Part shown: in pieces, positions 9,530-19,196 of the stretch
Numbering within the stretch: the first letter of the stretch is position 1
How the letters are laid out: each line of letters starts with the position of its first letter
Assembly (NCBI GenBank): GCA_040398805.1
Contig: JBBATK010000007.1
Span: forward strand, 53,760-117,759
Reading direction: 5' to 3'
From: JBBATK01 sp040398805
Lineage (GTDB): Bacteria; Bacteroidota; Ignavibacteria; Kapaibacteriales; NICIL-2
DNA length: 64,000 nt
Notes under the pieces: model-generated
Databases searched by the model: none
Seen by the model: only the letters and a program-made list of their open reading frames with translations
Told to the model about the DNA's origin: nothing
Made by a program: the position numbers and the translations under genes

Positions 9530-10387
9530 ATGCGTGTTCTTCAGACAACGGCGGACATTCATGCGTGGCGTTCGGAGCGTCGTGCCGAGAACCGAAGCGT
9601 CGGTTTCGTGCCGACCATGGGGTACCTTCACGAAGGACACATGGCCTTGGTGGATGCGGCGACGTCGGAGAACGATCTGGTGCTTGCCTCCATCTTCGTG
9701 AACCCTGCCCAATTCGCTGCCCATGAAGACCTGTCGCGGTACCCGCGCGATTTCGAGCGCGACTGCCTCATGCTCGAACAGCATGGATGCGCCGCCGTCT
9801 TCGCTCCGACCGTGGAAACGATGTATCCGCAGGGTTTTGCAACGAAGATCCACGTGGATGGCGTGTCCGCCGACTTCGAAGGAGCGGTGCGACCTTCCCA
9901 CTTCGACGGTGTGGCCCTTGTCGTCACGCGCCTGCTCTGCCTTACCACTCCGCACCGCATGTATCTCGGTCAGAAGGACCTGCAGCAGACCGCTGTCCTG
10001 AAACGACTGGTGGCCGACTTGGGATTGGATATGGACGTCGTCGTCGTCCCGACGATTCGTGATGACGACGGTCTGGCGAAAAGTTCCAGGAACGTCTATC
10101 TCAGCCCGGCGGAGCGTCAGCGCGCCCTCGTCCTTTCCCGCGCCCTGCGCGCGGTAACGACGGCCGTTGCGAGCGGCACGACGGATGCGGACCGACTGCT
10201 GGCACGGGCGATGGAGGTGCTTGAGAGCGAAGCGGAGGTGGTGCTCGACTATGTCGCCATCGTCGATCCCCGGTCGATGACGCGGATATCGGATGTGAAA
10301 GGTTACAACGACGCCGCCTGCGTCATTGCGGCAAGGGTAGGAACGACGCGGCTCATCGATAACTGCTACGTGCACAGGTCTCTGTAA
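9530..10387 (+). CDS. panC: Pantoate--beta-alanine ligase
   Basis: PanC condenses pantoate and beta-alanine with ATP to form pantothenate for coenzyme A. The protein has 285 residues, the normal length. It shows the nucleotide-binding PTMGYLHEGH motif, FVNPAQF, YLGQKDLQQ and the KMSKS-like segment AKSSRNVYLSP. The frame is open further upstream, but I start at the ATG at 9530 because the product then begins MRVLQTTADIHAW and reaches PTMG at the expected distance. A weak promoter-like CATCTTTG (9468-9475) lies upstream. It converges with the SET-domain gene. Confidence 0.94.
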   Translation: MRVLQTTADIHAWRSERRAENRSVGFVPTMGYLHEGHMALVDAATSENDLVLASIFVNPAQFAAHEDLSRYPRDFERDCLMLEQHGCAAVFAPTVETMYPQGFATKIHVDGVSADFEGAVRPSHFDGVALVVTRLLCLTTPHRMYLGQKDLQQTAVLKRLVADLGLDMDVVVVPTIRDDDGLAKSSRNVYLSPAERQRALVLSRALRAVTTAVASGTTDADRLLARAMEVLESEAEVVLDYVAIVDPRSMTRISDVKGYNDAACVIAARVGTTRLIDNCYVHRSL

Positions 10388-10454
10388 TGCGCGCGTGCGC
10401 GATGGTGTCCGCCGCACGTCCGTAGGTTTGATCTCGAGAGGAAGGTCACCGCAC

Positions 10455-10973
10455 TCAGGCCTTGTCGGGAATGCCCAACGCTTTCAGCATTTCCTCGCCA
10501 TAATCCCCCAGCAGTTCCTCTCCGGCGCGTATGGCACGCGAGGTATGCATCTCGATGGTCTTCGAGGTACTCAGATATTCCACGTTCGGCTTTTTTCCCG
10601 AGCCTTGATAGGTGCAGATGTACCGGGCCACGCCGGCGTCCGTGCGGCGCGCATCGATGACCGTGCGAGAATGGAGCTTGATCCCGTAGACGCCGAGTTC
10701 CTCGTCCGCATAGCGCTCATCGTACTCACGCGTGCGCAGTCTCTCGCCTTCATAATCGAACAGGTGATAGCCCTCAGGAAAGTCGCGCACCGCCCACAGG
10801 CCCAGGCCCGCGGCCCGTATCTGGGACGGACGTACCTCCACGCCCAGGACTTCCCGTGTGTGGCGGGCGCAATACGGATGCGTGACGGTGGTGATGCGGG
10901 TGCACCGCTTTCCGTCCTTCTCGAACGAACACGGGGCGCTGACGCGGATGGTTTGATTCTTTGCCATGATCAT
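10455..10973 (-). CDS. SET-domain protein with N-terminal Cys/His cluster
   Basis: The 172-residue protein carries a SET fold from about residue 45: GLGLWAVRDFPEGYHLFDYEGE (start of the domain, split here by eye), a middle segment with ARYIC and PNVEY, and a closing IRAGEELLGDYGEEM that keeps the Tyr of the GEEL..DYG motif. SET enzymes transfer methyl groups from S-adenosylmethionine to lysine. The canonical NHSC segment is replaced here, so activity is not assured. Before the domain, C15, C24, C35 and H38 form a possible zinc knuckle. The ATG overlaps the stop of the ogg2 gene by 4 bases. A second ATG at 10967 is also possible. Confidence 0.82.
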   Translation of the reverse strand: MIMAKNQTIRVSAPCSFEKDGKRCTRITTVTHPYCARHTREVLGVEVRPSQIRAAGLGLWAVRDFPEGYHLFDYEGERLRTREYDERYADEELGVYGIKLHSRTVIDARRTDAGVARYICTYQGSGKKPNVEYLSTSKTIEMHTSRAIRAGEELLGDYGEEMLKALGIPDKA

Positions 10974-11614
10974 TTCAATATTTCGCCCGTCTGCAGCGAC
11001 CAGAACACCAGGTCCAACTCATCGGGGTCGATGCGAATATCGGAAGCAAAGTCCAACCACTTCGTTTCGATCTCTTCATACTTCTTTCGCGATGTGGGGA
11101 GTGCGGAGTCGTCGATGATACCGCAGCGCACGAGATGAGTGAGGATATGCCTATCGATGATGGCAATGCCGCGGAAACCTATGTTCCGCAGCACGTGCGA
11201 TGCTTCCTTCATTCCCATGCCGCGGACGGTCTGGACGAGGAAGGAGCGCGCTTCGACGGCGGAGTCAAAGGCGGGCAGGCGCGTCTCGATCTCCGAGAAG
11301 GAAGAATGGAGTGCCAGAAGATTCCTGGCCTTCGTGTTATGGAACCGGATGTAATGTGCGGGCTGACGGAGGACGTCCGTGGGATCGAAGGCGGTTTCCC
11401 GGAAGCGACGCTCCTTGAGTAGTCGTACGACGGCATCGGCGTGCGTGGCTTTGCTTTGCGGCGTGCACAGGCAGAAACAGAACTCGTAGAACCACTCGGA
11501 CGGCGGTACTGCTCGAAACTCCTGAAGCCGATGACGTATGGCACGGTGCCTCTCGTCATGCGCCTGCCGGACGTACTGCGGAGCCGTGTACGGTCGCCGT
11601 GTCTGGTGGCTCAT
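10970..11614 (-). CDS. ogg: Archaeal-type N-glycosylase/DNA lyase (Ogg2)
   Basis: This is a helix-hairpin-helix DNA glycosylase of about 214 residues resembling the Ogg2 family first known from Methanocaldococcus. The signature lies near residues 130-156: GMGMKEASHVLRNIG followed by IIDRHIL. It supplies the Schiff-base Lys (K136) and the Asp (D154) of the GPD-type motif. The enzyme excises 8-oxoguanine and nicks the abasic site. I use the ATG at 11614 because it overlaps the upstream stop (ATGA); an ATG at 11626 is in frame too. The SET-domain gene is coupled downstream. Confidence 0.85.
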   Translation of the reverse strand: MSHQTRRPYTAPQYVRQAHDERHRAIRHRLQEFRAVPPSEWFYEFCFCLCTPQSKATHADAVVRLLKERRFRETAFDPTDVLRQPAHYIRFHNTKARNLLALHSSFSEIETRLPAFDSAVEARSFLVQTVRGMGMKEASHVLRNIGFRGIAIIDRHILTHLVRCGIIDDSALPTSRKKYEEIETKWLDFASDIRIDPDELDLVFWSLQTGEILK

Positions 11615-12162
11615 CGAAGATTCCATCGCAGCCCCACGGTGACAGGTATGGTAAAACCGGAGTTCGCCCCGATGACGAAGCGGATCATCGGAACCAGATC
11701 CATGGACGTCGCAAGTCGCACCGGAAAGCCGAGGCCGAACTGAATCGCCGTGTTCTCGAGTGAACGCACACTGTTTCGGACGACCGTCTGCTCGGAAGTT
11801 CCTATTCCGAATCCGATGAGAAAGAAGGATCGAACACCGGCGTTCGGCGAGGAGAGATCCGAACGAAGTCCCACATGCACATACGACGCCCTCGCATCTT
11901 CCGTTCCAAGACTATCCGGCGCAGTGCGGAACGTCTCGTATCCCAGCCATAGTCGCAGACCCTTCCGTTCGCTGACGCGCCATCCAGCCATGGCATGAAC
12001 GTCATATCCGGCTTGCCAGCCGGTATTCACCACCCTGGCGAACTGCACTGCGACGCCGCCGCCGAACTGGACATCGGCAGTGGCATCGCTCTGTGCACGG
12101 CACGATTGAGAGAGCGGAAAGAGAACGGAGAAAAGACCGACCAGAGACGTGACCAGGCGCAT
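11611..12162 (-). CDS. Outer-membrane beta-barrel-like protein
   Basis: The 183-residue product starts with a signal peptide (MRLVTSLVGLFSVLFPLS, then CRAQS) and continues as alternating hydrophobic/polar strands rich in Gly and aromatic residues. It ends in VTVGLRWNLR, as expected for a small outer-membrane barrel. No specific family was recognised. The frame is open upstream to 12324, but the ATG at 12162 is chosen because it places the signal peptide first. Its stop overlaps the ogg2 start at 11614 by 4 bases, giving a three-gene coupled unit with the SET-domain gene. Confidence 0.7.
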   Translation of the reverse strand: MRLVTSLVGLFSVLFPLSQSCRAQSDATADVQFGGGVAVQFARVVNTGWQAGYDVHAMAGWRVSERKGLRLWLGYETFRTAPDSLGTEDARASYVHVGLRSDLSSPNAGVRSFFLIGFGIGTSEQTVVRNSVRSLENTAIQFGLGFPVRLATSMDLVPMIRFVIGANSGFTIPVTVGLRWNLR

Positions 12163-12253
12163 GAGCGGAAGTTCGTGAATGAGACGACGGGAGAAATTAC
12201 CATCGACCGACAAACCGTAGCGGCGACATCTCGTCGCAGGAGCCCTGAGACAC

Positions 12254-14905
12254 TCATCCGAGGCGGCTTCGCGAATCACGTCGAAACAGGTATTTCTCCC
12301 CTTCGACAGCACAGAAAACGACACACGATGCGAGAAGGACGATCAACGCCTCGACCAGAGTCAGCGCTTGCGTCCTGAAAATCGGTTGCAACGCCGGTAC
12401 GTACACCGTGCAGGCCTGCAAAACGAAGGCGCAGACGACGGCTGCGGCCAACGACCTGTTGGAAAAACATCCCTGCGAGAACAAGGACAACCGCTCCGAT
12501 CTCACCGCCAACGCATGTCCGAGCTGACTCAAGCACAACACGGAAAAAACCATGGTCTGCCAGTGACCGTCACCGCTCCAGATGGCAAGTGCCTGCACGA
12601 CGATCGGGACGACTCCCATGACGAAACCGACCCAGATGATATGACGCCCGAGACCGCCGGCAAACAGACTTTCGGCAGGAGGACGTGGTGGACGGTTCAT
12701 GATATCGGCATCGGCCGACTCCGAAGCAAGCGCCAATGCAGGTAGGCCGTCGGTGACAAGATTGATCCAAAGGATGTGAACCGGAAGAAGCGGAATGGGT
12801 AGACCGATGATCGGAGCGAGCATGATGCACCAGATCTCGCCGCTATTCGAGGTCATGATGTAGCGGATGAACTTTCGAATGTTGTCATACACCCTTCGCC
12901 CCTCCGCTATGGCCTTGACAATGGTGGAGAAATCGTCATCGAGAAGTATCATCGACGATGCTTCCTTCGATACATCCGTACCGTTTATACCCATCGCTAT
13001 GCCTATGTCCGCCCGTTTCAACGCCGGAGCATCATTCACGCCGTCACCGGTCATGGCTACATAGTGACCTCGCGCCTGCAATCCCTTGACGATGCGGAGC
13101 TTCTGTTCAGGGGCCACTCTGGCATAGACGCGAACGCTTTCGATACTTCGCAAGAACTCCTCGTCGTTCATCGCGTCCAATTCGCTTGCACAGAGAAGCC
13201 GGTCGGTCTCCGATTCCAGTATACCCAATTCTGTCGCTATGGCACGAGCGGTCTCCGGATGATCGCCGGTTATCATGACCGGAACGATCGATGCATCGTG
13301 ACATCGAGCGACGGCCTCGCGGGCCTCAGGTCTGGGCGGATCGATGAGTCCCACAAGACCTATCATCGTCAGGTCACGCTCATCGCTGACGTCGATCGAC
13401 TCCACATCGGGACGATCGGGATGACGGGATGCGAAGGCCAGGACACGCAGTCCTCCCGCCGCCATGCGATGCGTCTGAGCAACAAGTCCGCTGCGGATCC
13501 CGGCGGTCATATCGCATACCACGCCGTTCATCATCACGTGAGTGCATTGCGGTATCAACACATCGGCTGCACCCTTCGTATACATCACCGGTCTGCATAG
13601 AGGATGATCGGGATCGTCATGAACCGTGCTCATGCTCTTCCTGGTGGAATCGAATGGCAAGCTCTTGCGTCGTGGACGTTCCTGCAACACGCCGGAACGA
13701 TGCATGCCCCGCGCTTCCGCGAAACGAACGAACGCGACCTCGGTCGCCTCGCCCAACAGATTCCCGTTTTCCGCTTTCTCGACGTCGTTGCTCACCGCAA
13801 GCATCCGAAGTAGAAAGGATGCGTTGGCATGCTCGGTCACCTCCGCATCTCCCACCGAGCTGTAAACATCTGCCGGAGCGAAGACGACTTCCCGCACGGA
13901 CATTTTCTGCTGGGTCAGTGTGCCGGTCTTATCGGTGCAGATGTAGGTGACCGATCCCAGGGTCTCCACCGCGGGCAATCGTCTGATCAACGCGTTATGC
14001 TTCGTCATCCGTTTGGCACTGAGCGCCAAAGCAACGGTCACCACGGCAGGTAACGCCTCGGGAATGGCTGCGACCGCCAAGGAAATGGCTGTCAGTGCCA
14101 TTGTCAGCGGATCCTCGCCACGCATCAATCCCATGACGGCGACAAGCGCGCAGATCGCCAACACCATGTAGGCCAACTTCCTCCCGAAAAGAACCAAGCG
14201 TCTCTGCAAGGGCGTTTGCGATGCATCATCCTCCTGCAACATCGCTGCGATCTTCCCGAGCTCGGTCTCCATGCCCGTGGCGACAACCAAAGCCCGGGCG
14301 TACCCATGGGTCACATGCGTGCCTTTGAACACCATGTTCGACCGGTCGCCGATGGGAAGGAACTCCGTCCTCAACGGATCCACGCTCTTATCGACGGCAT
14401 GCGACTCTCCCGTGAGGGCAGCCTCGTCGATACGCAGCGTGTTCACATGGACGATACGCGCATCAGCCGGAACGATGTTACCGGACTCGAGGACGATGAT
14501 GTCACCGCGGACCAATGACCCGGCGGGAATCTCCGCGAGGTGCCCGTCGCGCACGACTCGTGCTACCGGCGCCGCCATGCTCTTCAATGCGGCCAGGGCC
14601 CTTTCGGCCCTGTATTCCTGTATGAATCCCACAACGGCATTGAGGATGACGATGCTGAGGATGACGACGGCATCGGTGGCGTCGCCGAGCAGGTAGGACA
14701 CGACAGCGGCCGCGCCGAGGACGATGATCATGAAATCCGCGAACTGCGAAAGGAAGATCCGCAGCGGCGATTTGACCGCCTTTTCCAACAGCTCGTTGGC
14801 TCCGTCGCGTTGTAAGCGCACGGAGGCTTGATGTGAGCTCAGTCCGTGCTCGCTCGTGTCGAGCAGGACGGTGAGTTCGTCGATACTGTACTGATGAATG
14901 TTCAT
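12254..14905 (-). CDS. P2-type cation-transporting ATPase (Ca2+-ATPase-like)
   Basis: This 883-residue P-type ATPase has an N-terminal cation-ATPase domain (YSIDELTVLLDTSEHGLSS), the actuator motif LTGES, the phosphorylation site CTDKTGTLTQ, and the hinge GDGVNDAPALKRADIGIAMG. The membrane segments carry the M4 motif AAIPEALPAVV and M6 NLVTDGLPALAL, which place it with calcium/PMR1-like P2A pumps rather than heavy-metal pumps. It should extrude Ca2+ or Mn2+ across the inner membrane. The ion is inferred from the family. It has 65 bases of space to the DUF4175 gene upstream of nothing coupled and ends 91 bases before the outer-membrane gene. Confidence 0.9.
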   Translation of the reverse strand: MNIHQYSIDELTVLLDTSEHGLSSHQASVRLQRDGANELLEKAVKSPLRIFLSQFADFMIIVLGAAAVVSYLLGDATDAVVILSIVILNAVVGFIQEYRAERALAALKSMAAPVARVVRDGHLAEIPAGSLVRGDIIVLESGNIVPADARIVHVNTLRIDEAALTGESHAVDKSVDPLRTEFLPIGDRSNMVFKGTHVTHGYARALVVATGMETELGKIAAMLQEDDASQTPLQRRLVLFGRKLAYMVLAICALVAVMGLMRGEDPLTMALTAISLAVAAIPEALPAVVTVALALSAKRMTKHNALIRRLPAVETLGSVTYICTDKTGTLTQQKMSVREVVFAPADVYSSVGDAEVTEHANASFLLRMLAVSNDVEKAENGNLLGEATEVAFVRFAEARGMHRSGVLQERPRRKSLPFDSTRKSMSTVHDDPDHPLCRPVMYTKGAADVLIPQCTHVMMNGVVCDMTAGIRSGLVAQTHRMAAGGLRVLAFASRHPDRPDVESIDVSDERDLTMIGLVGLIDPPRPEAREAVARCHDASIVPVMITGDHPETARAIATELGILESETDRLLCASELDAMNDEEFLRSIESVRVYARVAPEQKLRIVKGLQARGHYVAMTGDGVNDAPALKRADIGIAMGINGTDVSKEASSMILLDDDFSTIVKAIAEGRRVYDNIRKFIRYIMTSNSGEIWCIMLAPIIGLPIPLLPVHILWINLVTDGLPALALASESADADIMNRPPRPPAESLFAGGLGRHIIWVGFVMGVVPIVVQALAIWSGDGHWQTMVFSVLCLSQLGHALAVRSERLSLFSQGCFSNRSLAAAVVCAFVLQACTVYVPALQPIFRTQALTLVEALIVLLASCVVFCAVEGEKYLFRRDSRSRLG

Positions 14906-14970
14906 TCGCTCGGTGGAAAGAAGCTACGCCGCGCACGCTCCGCTACCGCACCGTCATCTCTGCACGCATG

Positions 14971-17900
14971 TCATTTCTGCGGACGTGTCTGAAGTTGTTC
15001 GAAGTATCGACGGATCACTTGCTCGTAATCTTTCGTGTACCCCTGTTGCATGGACCGGAGCAGGTCGCGGACAGATCCGGCGGTGCGCAGACGCTCCAGG
15101 TCGAGTTCGGCCGGACCGGAACGCCGGACGTTTTCACCGGACCGTGACTCGCGCGTCTTCTCGTAGTCCCGTTCGTTCATGGACCGCGACGCATCCAAGA
15201 GCCGTGAAAGGATGCGGTCCTGCCGACGACGCGTCTCGTCCGTCACCTTCCCCGTCTGCATGTCCGTGAGCACTTCCTTCATCTCCTCGGCGAGCTTCTC
15301 GAGATTGCCAAGCGCCTTCTTGCTGCCGCTCGCATCCTTCTGTTCCTTGGCCAGCTCCTCGAGCGACTTCTGCACCTTGCCCTGCTGCGAGGCAAGACGG
15401 CCGAGTTCCGCCTGCTGATCGGAGTTCATGGAGCCCTGCCCCATACCCATCTGCTGCATGCCGCTGTTGATGCCTTGCTGCATGTTCGCCGCCTGTTGCA
15501 GTCGTTGCATGAAACCGCTCTGTCCTCCCGGTCTGCTTCCCGAAGGATTCATCGGGTCGCCCTCGCCTTGTCCGTCACCCTGACCAGGCATGGAGCCGTT
15601 CATCTTGCTGAGCGCGCCTGCCATTTGCTTCATCGCCTTGTTCATGGACGACATCGCACCCTTCTGCTGCATCGCGGCCGACGGTGCGTTCCGATTCTCC
15701 ATGCTCTCCTGCGCCTCCTGCATCTGGCGCATGGCGTCGCCCATCTCCTTGCCCATCTCGGGCGTGACGGCGGTGGACTTCTGGCCGAGCTGATTCATCT
15801 TGTTCGCCAGGTTCATCATCTGCTCCCGAAGACTCTGCTGCTGTCGGGCATTCTGACTCATGCGCGCGGAGTTCTGGTCCATCCGCTCGGCATCCTTCAT
15901 GAGCTGCTCCTGATCCTTGCTCAGCGACATCATGTCGTTGAGCGAGGACTGCATCTGCTTGGCGGTCTCGCGTTGCTGGTTCTTCCGCATCTCCTGCTTC
16001 ATGCGCTTCATGGATTGAGAGAAGTTCTTCAGGTTCTGCGAGGCGTTCTTCATGTTCTGCTGCGCCTCTTTCATATCTCCCTGCTCCATCGACTCGCTGC
16101 TCTTCGACATCTGCTGCTGCGTCATCTCCGCGTTGAGTTGGTCCATGGCCTTGGACATCTGCTCCATCACGTTCTGCTGCTTATCCAGACCCGCCTCTTT
16201 GGCCATCTTCTCCATCTCCTTGGCGTCCTTGGCAAGCTGCTTCATGTCCTCCTTCAAGGCCTCCTGCTTCTTGGCAAGGTCTTCTCTGGACTTCGTATCG
16301 GCCGGATTCGTATTCTCCGCCTGCTGCTTCAGCTCGTCCTGCTGACGTTGCAATTCCTCCGCCCTCTTCGCCAGCTCGTCCACCTTCTGCTCCGTCTGCA
16401 TGCGCTTCAACAGCTGCATCGTCCGCTCGATCTGCTTCTTGAAATCCTCTTCGTTGAACTTGAAACTCTTCATCGCCTGCTGCATCTGCTCGGGCGACAT
16501 CTGCTCCATGGCCTTCTTCATCTTCTCCATCGCGTCACGGAGCTCCTTGGAGTCGATGGACTTCATGAGCTTCTGCAATTCCATGTACTTCTGAAGCGTC
16601 TCGGGCGACAACGCCTTGTTCTCCTTCAGCATGTCGGTCATCTGTTCAAGCTTCTCCTGCGCCTGCTGCAGCTTCTCCTGCATGGCCTCCTGCTGCTTGA
16701 GCAGGTCATCCATCTTCTTCTGCGCGTTCCAGTCCGTCGCCATGCGCTTCTGCTTCAGCATCTCGCGCTGCATCTGGTCCATATCGCGCGCCACCTCTTC
16801 GGCCTTCTTCATCACCGTCTCGAGGTCCTTGGCCGCATCATCCTGCTTCTTCTCCGCCTGACGAAACACATCCGCCAGCGACGGCAAGCGCAACGCAATG
16901 ACGGACGTGCGGGCGCTCTTCGGCCCGCTCACGCGATCGTTATCGAACACCTCGACGTAGAACTCATAGGCATCCTCGGGCGAAATACCTATGGACTTCA
17001 AGTCCCACAGATAACTCACCTCCGCCGACGTTCCCGATGGTGCCATCGGCACAAGGATCTGCTTGTAGTCCTTATCCGGTCCCGCATACCTGGACGCCGT
17101 GAGCTTGTACTTGATGAGCAGCTGGGAAAATCCGTAATCGTCCGTGATCGTCACCCGGACGGGCAATTGCACGTCCGGCTTCACCTGCACGTCCGCCTGC
17201 GGCTCCACCAGACTGATACTCGGATATCCGTCCGTCTGCGCAACGATGCCGTATCGCAACGGCTCGCCGTTCGTCCGTCCCTCGCGATCGTAGATCCGTA
17301 TGGCATAGGAGCTCGACTGCTGAACGCGGAACGTCGCTGCCGCCTTGCGGTCGGTAACCTTCATCACCACTCTCGTCGTATCCTCCGATACCCCAGCCTG
17401 TGCGGTGTCCACCGACGCAGTTCTCTCCGCGAACAGCAACAATTCCGCACGGACGATCTCCTTGTTGGCCATCACGCTCATGTCCACGCGCGAACCCTTA
17501 AGACAGGTGATGTCGGCGTGCTGTTCATCAAGCACCAAGGGAGGCGTGCGCGTATATTCCGGTTGGGTCACTCTTCCCTCCATACTGCGAACGAGGGGCG
17601 GATCGGTGACACGGATGCTTCCCGTGTCGGTCCGTACGAATTCATTGTACCAGGGCACTTCCGCATAGAAGCTCAGACTGCGTTTCACCGAGGGAACCTC
17701 GAAGCGGAACACACCGGCGCTGTCGTCGCGGAGGGTGTAGGAATCATACGCCGCCTGCTCCTCCTCGCGGACGAGCAGGTTCACCGCGCCGGGCAGGACA
17801 CCGGTCACGCGCACGCGGATGGTCACCTTGTCCCCTCGCAAGACCTCGGCGCTCCGCGGCTCCACGATCATGGCGAACGGTGGCGGAGGCACGAACGACG

Positions 17901-18474
17901 TACGGAAATGCAAGAGCCTGCCCGCGGCAGGCCCCAACGGCGTGACGGTGAAGAGCACGACGGCGACACCGACGGCGGACAAGAACAGGTACAAGCGACG
18001 GCGAAGGTGCTCGGGATCGATGACTCGATCGAAGTCGATATCGTGTGTAAGCTCGACGACCTGCCGGAATGCGGCATCCACGAGGTCCGACGACACAGCA
18101 CCGGATGATGCCGGAGCGCTCACGAGCTGCATGGCGTTGAGGAGCAGGTCGCGGATATCGGTGAACACATCTCCCACCCTGCGCGCAATGTGCAGAGCCG
18201 TGGGTGCGGACGCAGAGATGATGCGGGACCATATAAGACGTCCGACGAAAACCCCGTGTACAGCAAGCGCGCCCGTGAGGAACACGCCCATCATCGCCGT
18301 TCGCACGGCCGACGACGCGTGCATCGCCCATTCGACGACACTCAAAACGATGAACGCGCACACGACGATGAACAGCGAGACGGCGACGGCCGCCGAGAGG
18401 TCCGAACGGATCTCCTTCCGCCGCGTGGCATCCAAGCGCGCTACCAGGTTTTCGTATGCCGATTGTCTGTTCAT
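14971..18474 (-). CDS. DUF4175 family membrane protein with Met/Gln-rich coiled coil
   Basis: This is a large protein of about 1,167 residues. Two or three transmembrane helices lie in the first ~170 residues, followed by beta-rich, Ig-like extracytoplasmic segments (about 190-560). A very long charged region of heptads full of Met, Gln, Lys and Glu follows (about 565-1080), for example MEKMKKAMEQMSPEQMQQAM. The pattern matches DUF4175 proteins of Bacteroidota and Chlorobi, whose function is unknown. I start at the ATG at 18474, which overlaps the DUF4159 stop by 4 bases. The long opposite-strand frame here is a by-product of the biased codons. Confidence 0.85.
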   Translation of the reverse strand: MNRQSAYENLVARLDATRRKEIRSDLSAAVAVSLFIVVCAFIVLSVVEWAMHASSAVRTAMMGVFLTGALAVHGVFVGRLIWSRIISASAPTALHIARRVGDVFTDIRDLLLNAMQLVSAPASSGAVSSDLVDAAFRQVVELTHDIDFDRVIDPEHLRRRLYLFLSAVGVAVVLFTVTPLGPAAGRLLHFRTSFVPPPPFAMIVEPRSAEVLRGDKVTIRVRVTGVLPGAVNLLVREEEQAAYDSYTLRDDSAGVFRFEVPSVKRSLSFYAEVPWYNEFVRTDTGSIRVTDPPLVRSMEGRVTQPEYTRTPPLVLDEQHADITCLKGSRVDMSVMANKEIVRAELLLFAERTASVDTAQAGVSEDTTRVVMKVTDRKAAATFRVQQSSSYAIRIYDREGRTNGEPLRYGIVAQTDGYPSISLVEPQADVQVKPDVQLPVRVTITDDYGFSQLLIKYKLTASRYAGPDKDYKQILVPMAPSGTSAEVSYLWDLKSIGISPEDAYEFYVEVFDNDRVSGPKSARTSVIALRLPSLADVFRQAEKKQDDAAKDLETVMKKAEEVARDMDQMQREMLKQKRMATDWNAQKKMDDLLKQQEAMQEKLQQAQEKLEQMTDMLKENKALSPETLQKYMELQKLMKSIDSKELRDAMEKMKKAMEQMSPEQMQQAMKSFKFNEEDFKKQIERTMQLLKRMQTEQKVDELAKRAEELQRQQDELKQQAENTNPADTKSREDLAKKQEALKEDMKQLAKDAKEMEKMAKEAGLDKQQNVMEQMSKAMDQLNAEMTQQQMSKSSESMEQGDMKEAQQNMKNASQNLKNFSQSMKRMKQEMRKNQQRETAKQMQSSLNDMMSLSKDQEQLMKDAERMDQNSARMSQNARQQQSLREQMMNLANKMNQLGQKSTAVTPEMGKEMGDAMRQMQEAQESMENRNAPSAAMQQKGAMSSMNKAMKQMAGALSKMNGSMPGQGDGQGEGDPMNPSGSRPGGQSGFMQRLQQAANMQQGINSGMQQMGMGQGSMNSDQQAELGRLASQQGKVQKSLEELAKEQKDASGSKKALGNLEKLAEEMKEVLTDMQTGKVTDETRRRQDRILSRLLDASRSMNERDYEKTRESRSGENVRRSGPAELDLERLRTAGSVRDLLRSMQQGYTKDYEQVIRRYFEQLQTRPQK

Positions 18475-19181
18475 TTGATCAAAGGATTGGAACGTTGTCC
18501 CAAGGCATACACGACGATGTTGGTTCCGAACTGCAGGGATTCGATACGCTTGTTCTGCGGATCTCCATGGACCTCGGGATCGGCCCATCCATCGCTGGGA
18601 TTCGACTCATACGTATACAGCACGCATACCCGGTCGCCATCGAACATGGCGAAGGTCTGCGGTGTCTTGGCGTCATGCTCGTGCGTCTTCGGTACTCCGT
18701 TGGGAAAGTCGAAATGCGCATGAAAGAGAGGATGCGAGAACGGCAGCTCACGCAGTTCCTGTTGGGGGAATATCTTTTTCAATTCACGTCGTATCGATGC
18801 ATCCAGTCCGTAATCGTCGTCCACGTACAAGAACCCGCCGTTCTCCAGGTAGGATCGCAGTCGTCGGACGTCGGCATCCGAAAAACTCACCGTGCCGTGT
18901 CCGGTCAGGAACAGCATCGGGTACAGGAAGATGTTGTCCGTGGCCACGTCCACGTATTCGTACACGGGAGCCGCTTGAATGTTCGTGTTCTGACGAACGA
19001 AGTTCATGAGATTGACTTCGCACGAAGGGTCGTTGTACCAATCCCCGCCACCACTGTACTTCAATCTCGCCATCTTCACGGCCGATGTCGCCGGCTGCGC
19101 GCACAGGTACTGGGTCGGCACACTCCACCAAGCGGAGCAGACGATGAGGAGCAGAAGACAACGGTACGGATTCACATGCAT
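18471..19181 (-). CDS. DUF4159 domain-containing exported protein
   Basis: The 236-residue product has a signal peptide (MHVNPYRCLLLLIVCSAWW...) and the DUF4159 layout: KYSGGGDWYNDPS at the start, then YPMLFLTGHG, a ENGGFLYVDDDYG segment and LPFSHPLFHAHFDF. The fold is thought to be glutamine-amidotransferase-like, but the function is unknown. DUF4159 genes commonly sit beside DUF4175, MoxR and VWA genes. Here DUF4175 follows with a 4-base overlap and rsmG ends 15 bases upstream, so all three may share one transcript. Confidence 0.85.
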   Translation of the reverse strand: MHVNPYRCLLLLIVCSAWWSVPTQYLCAQPATSAVKMARLKYSGGGDWYNDPSCEVNLMNFVRQNTNIQAAPVYEYVDVATDNIFLYPMLFLTGHGTVSFSDADVRRLRSYLENGGFLYVDDDYGLDASIRRELKKIFPQQELRELPFSHPLFHAHFDFPNGVPKTHEHDAKTPQTFAMFDGDRVCVLYTYESNPSDGWADPEVHGDPQNKRIESLQFGTNIVVYALGQRSNPLIK

Positions 19182-19196
19182 GACGATGGGTGGTGA

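Noticed and set aside
15475..18108. An 877-codon open frame opposite the DUF4175 gene
   Set aside because: It mirrors the biased Met/Gln/Lys codons of the coiled coil and gives a Leu/His-rich product without domains.
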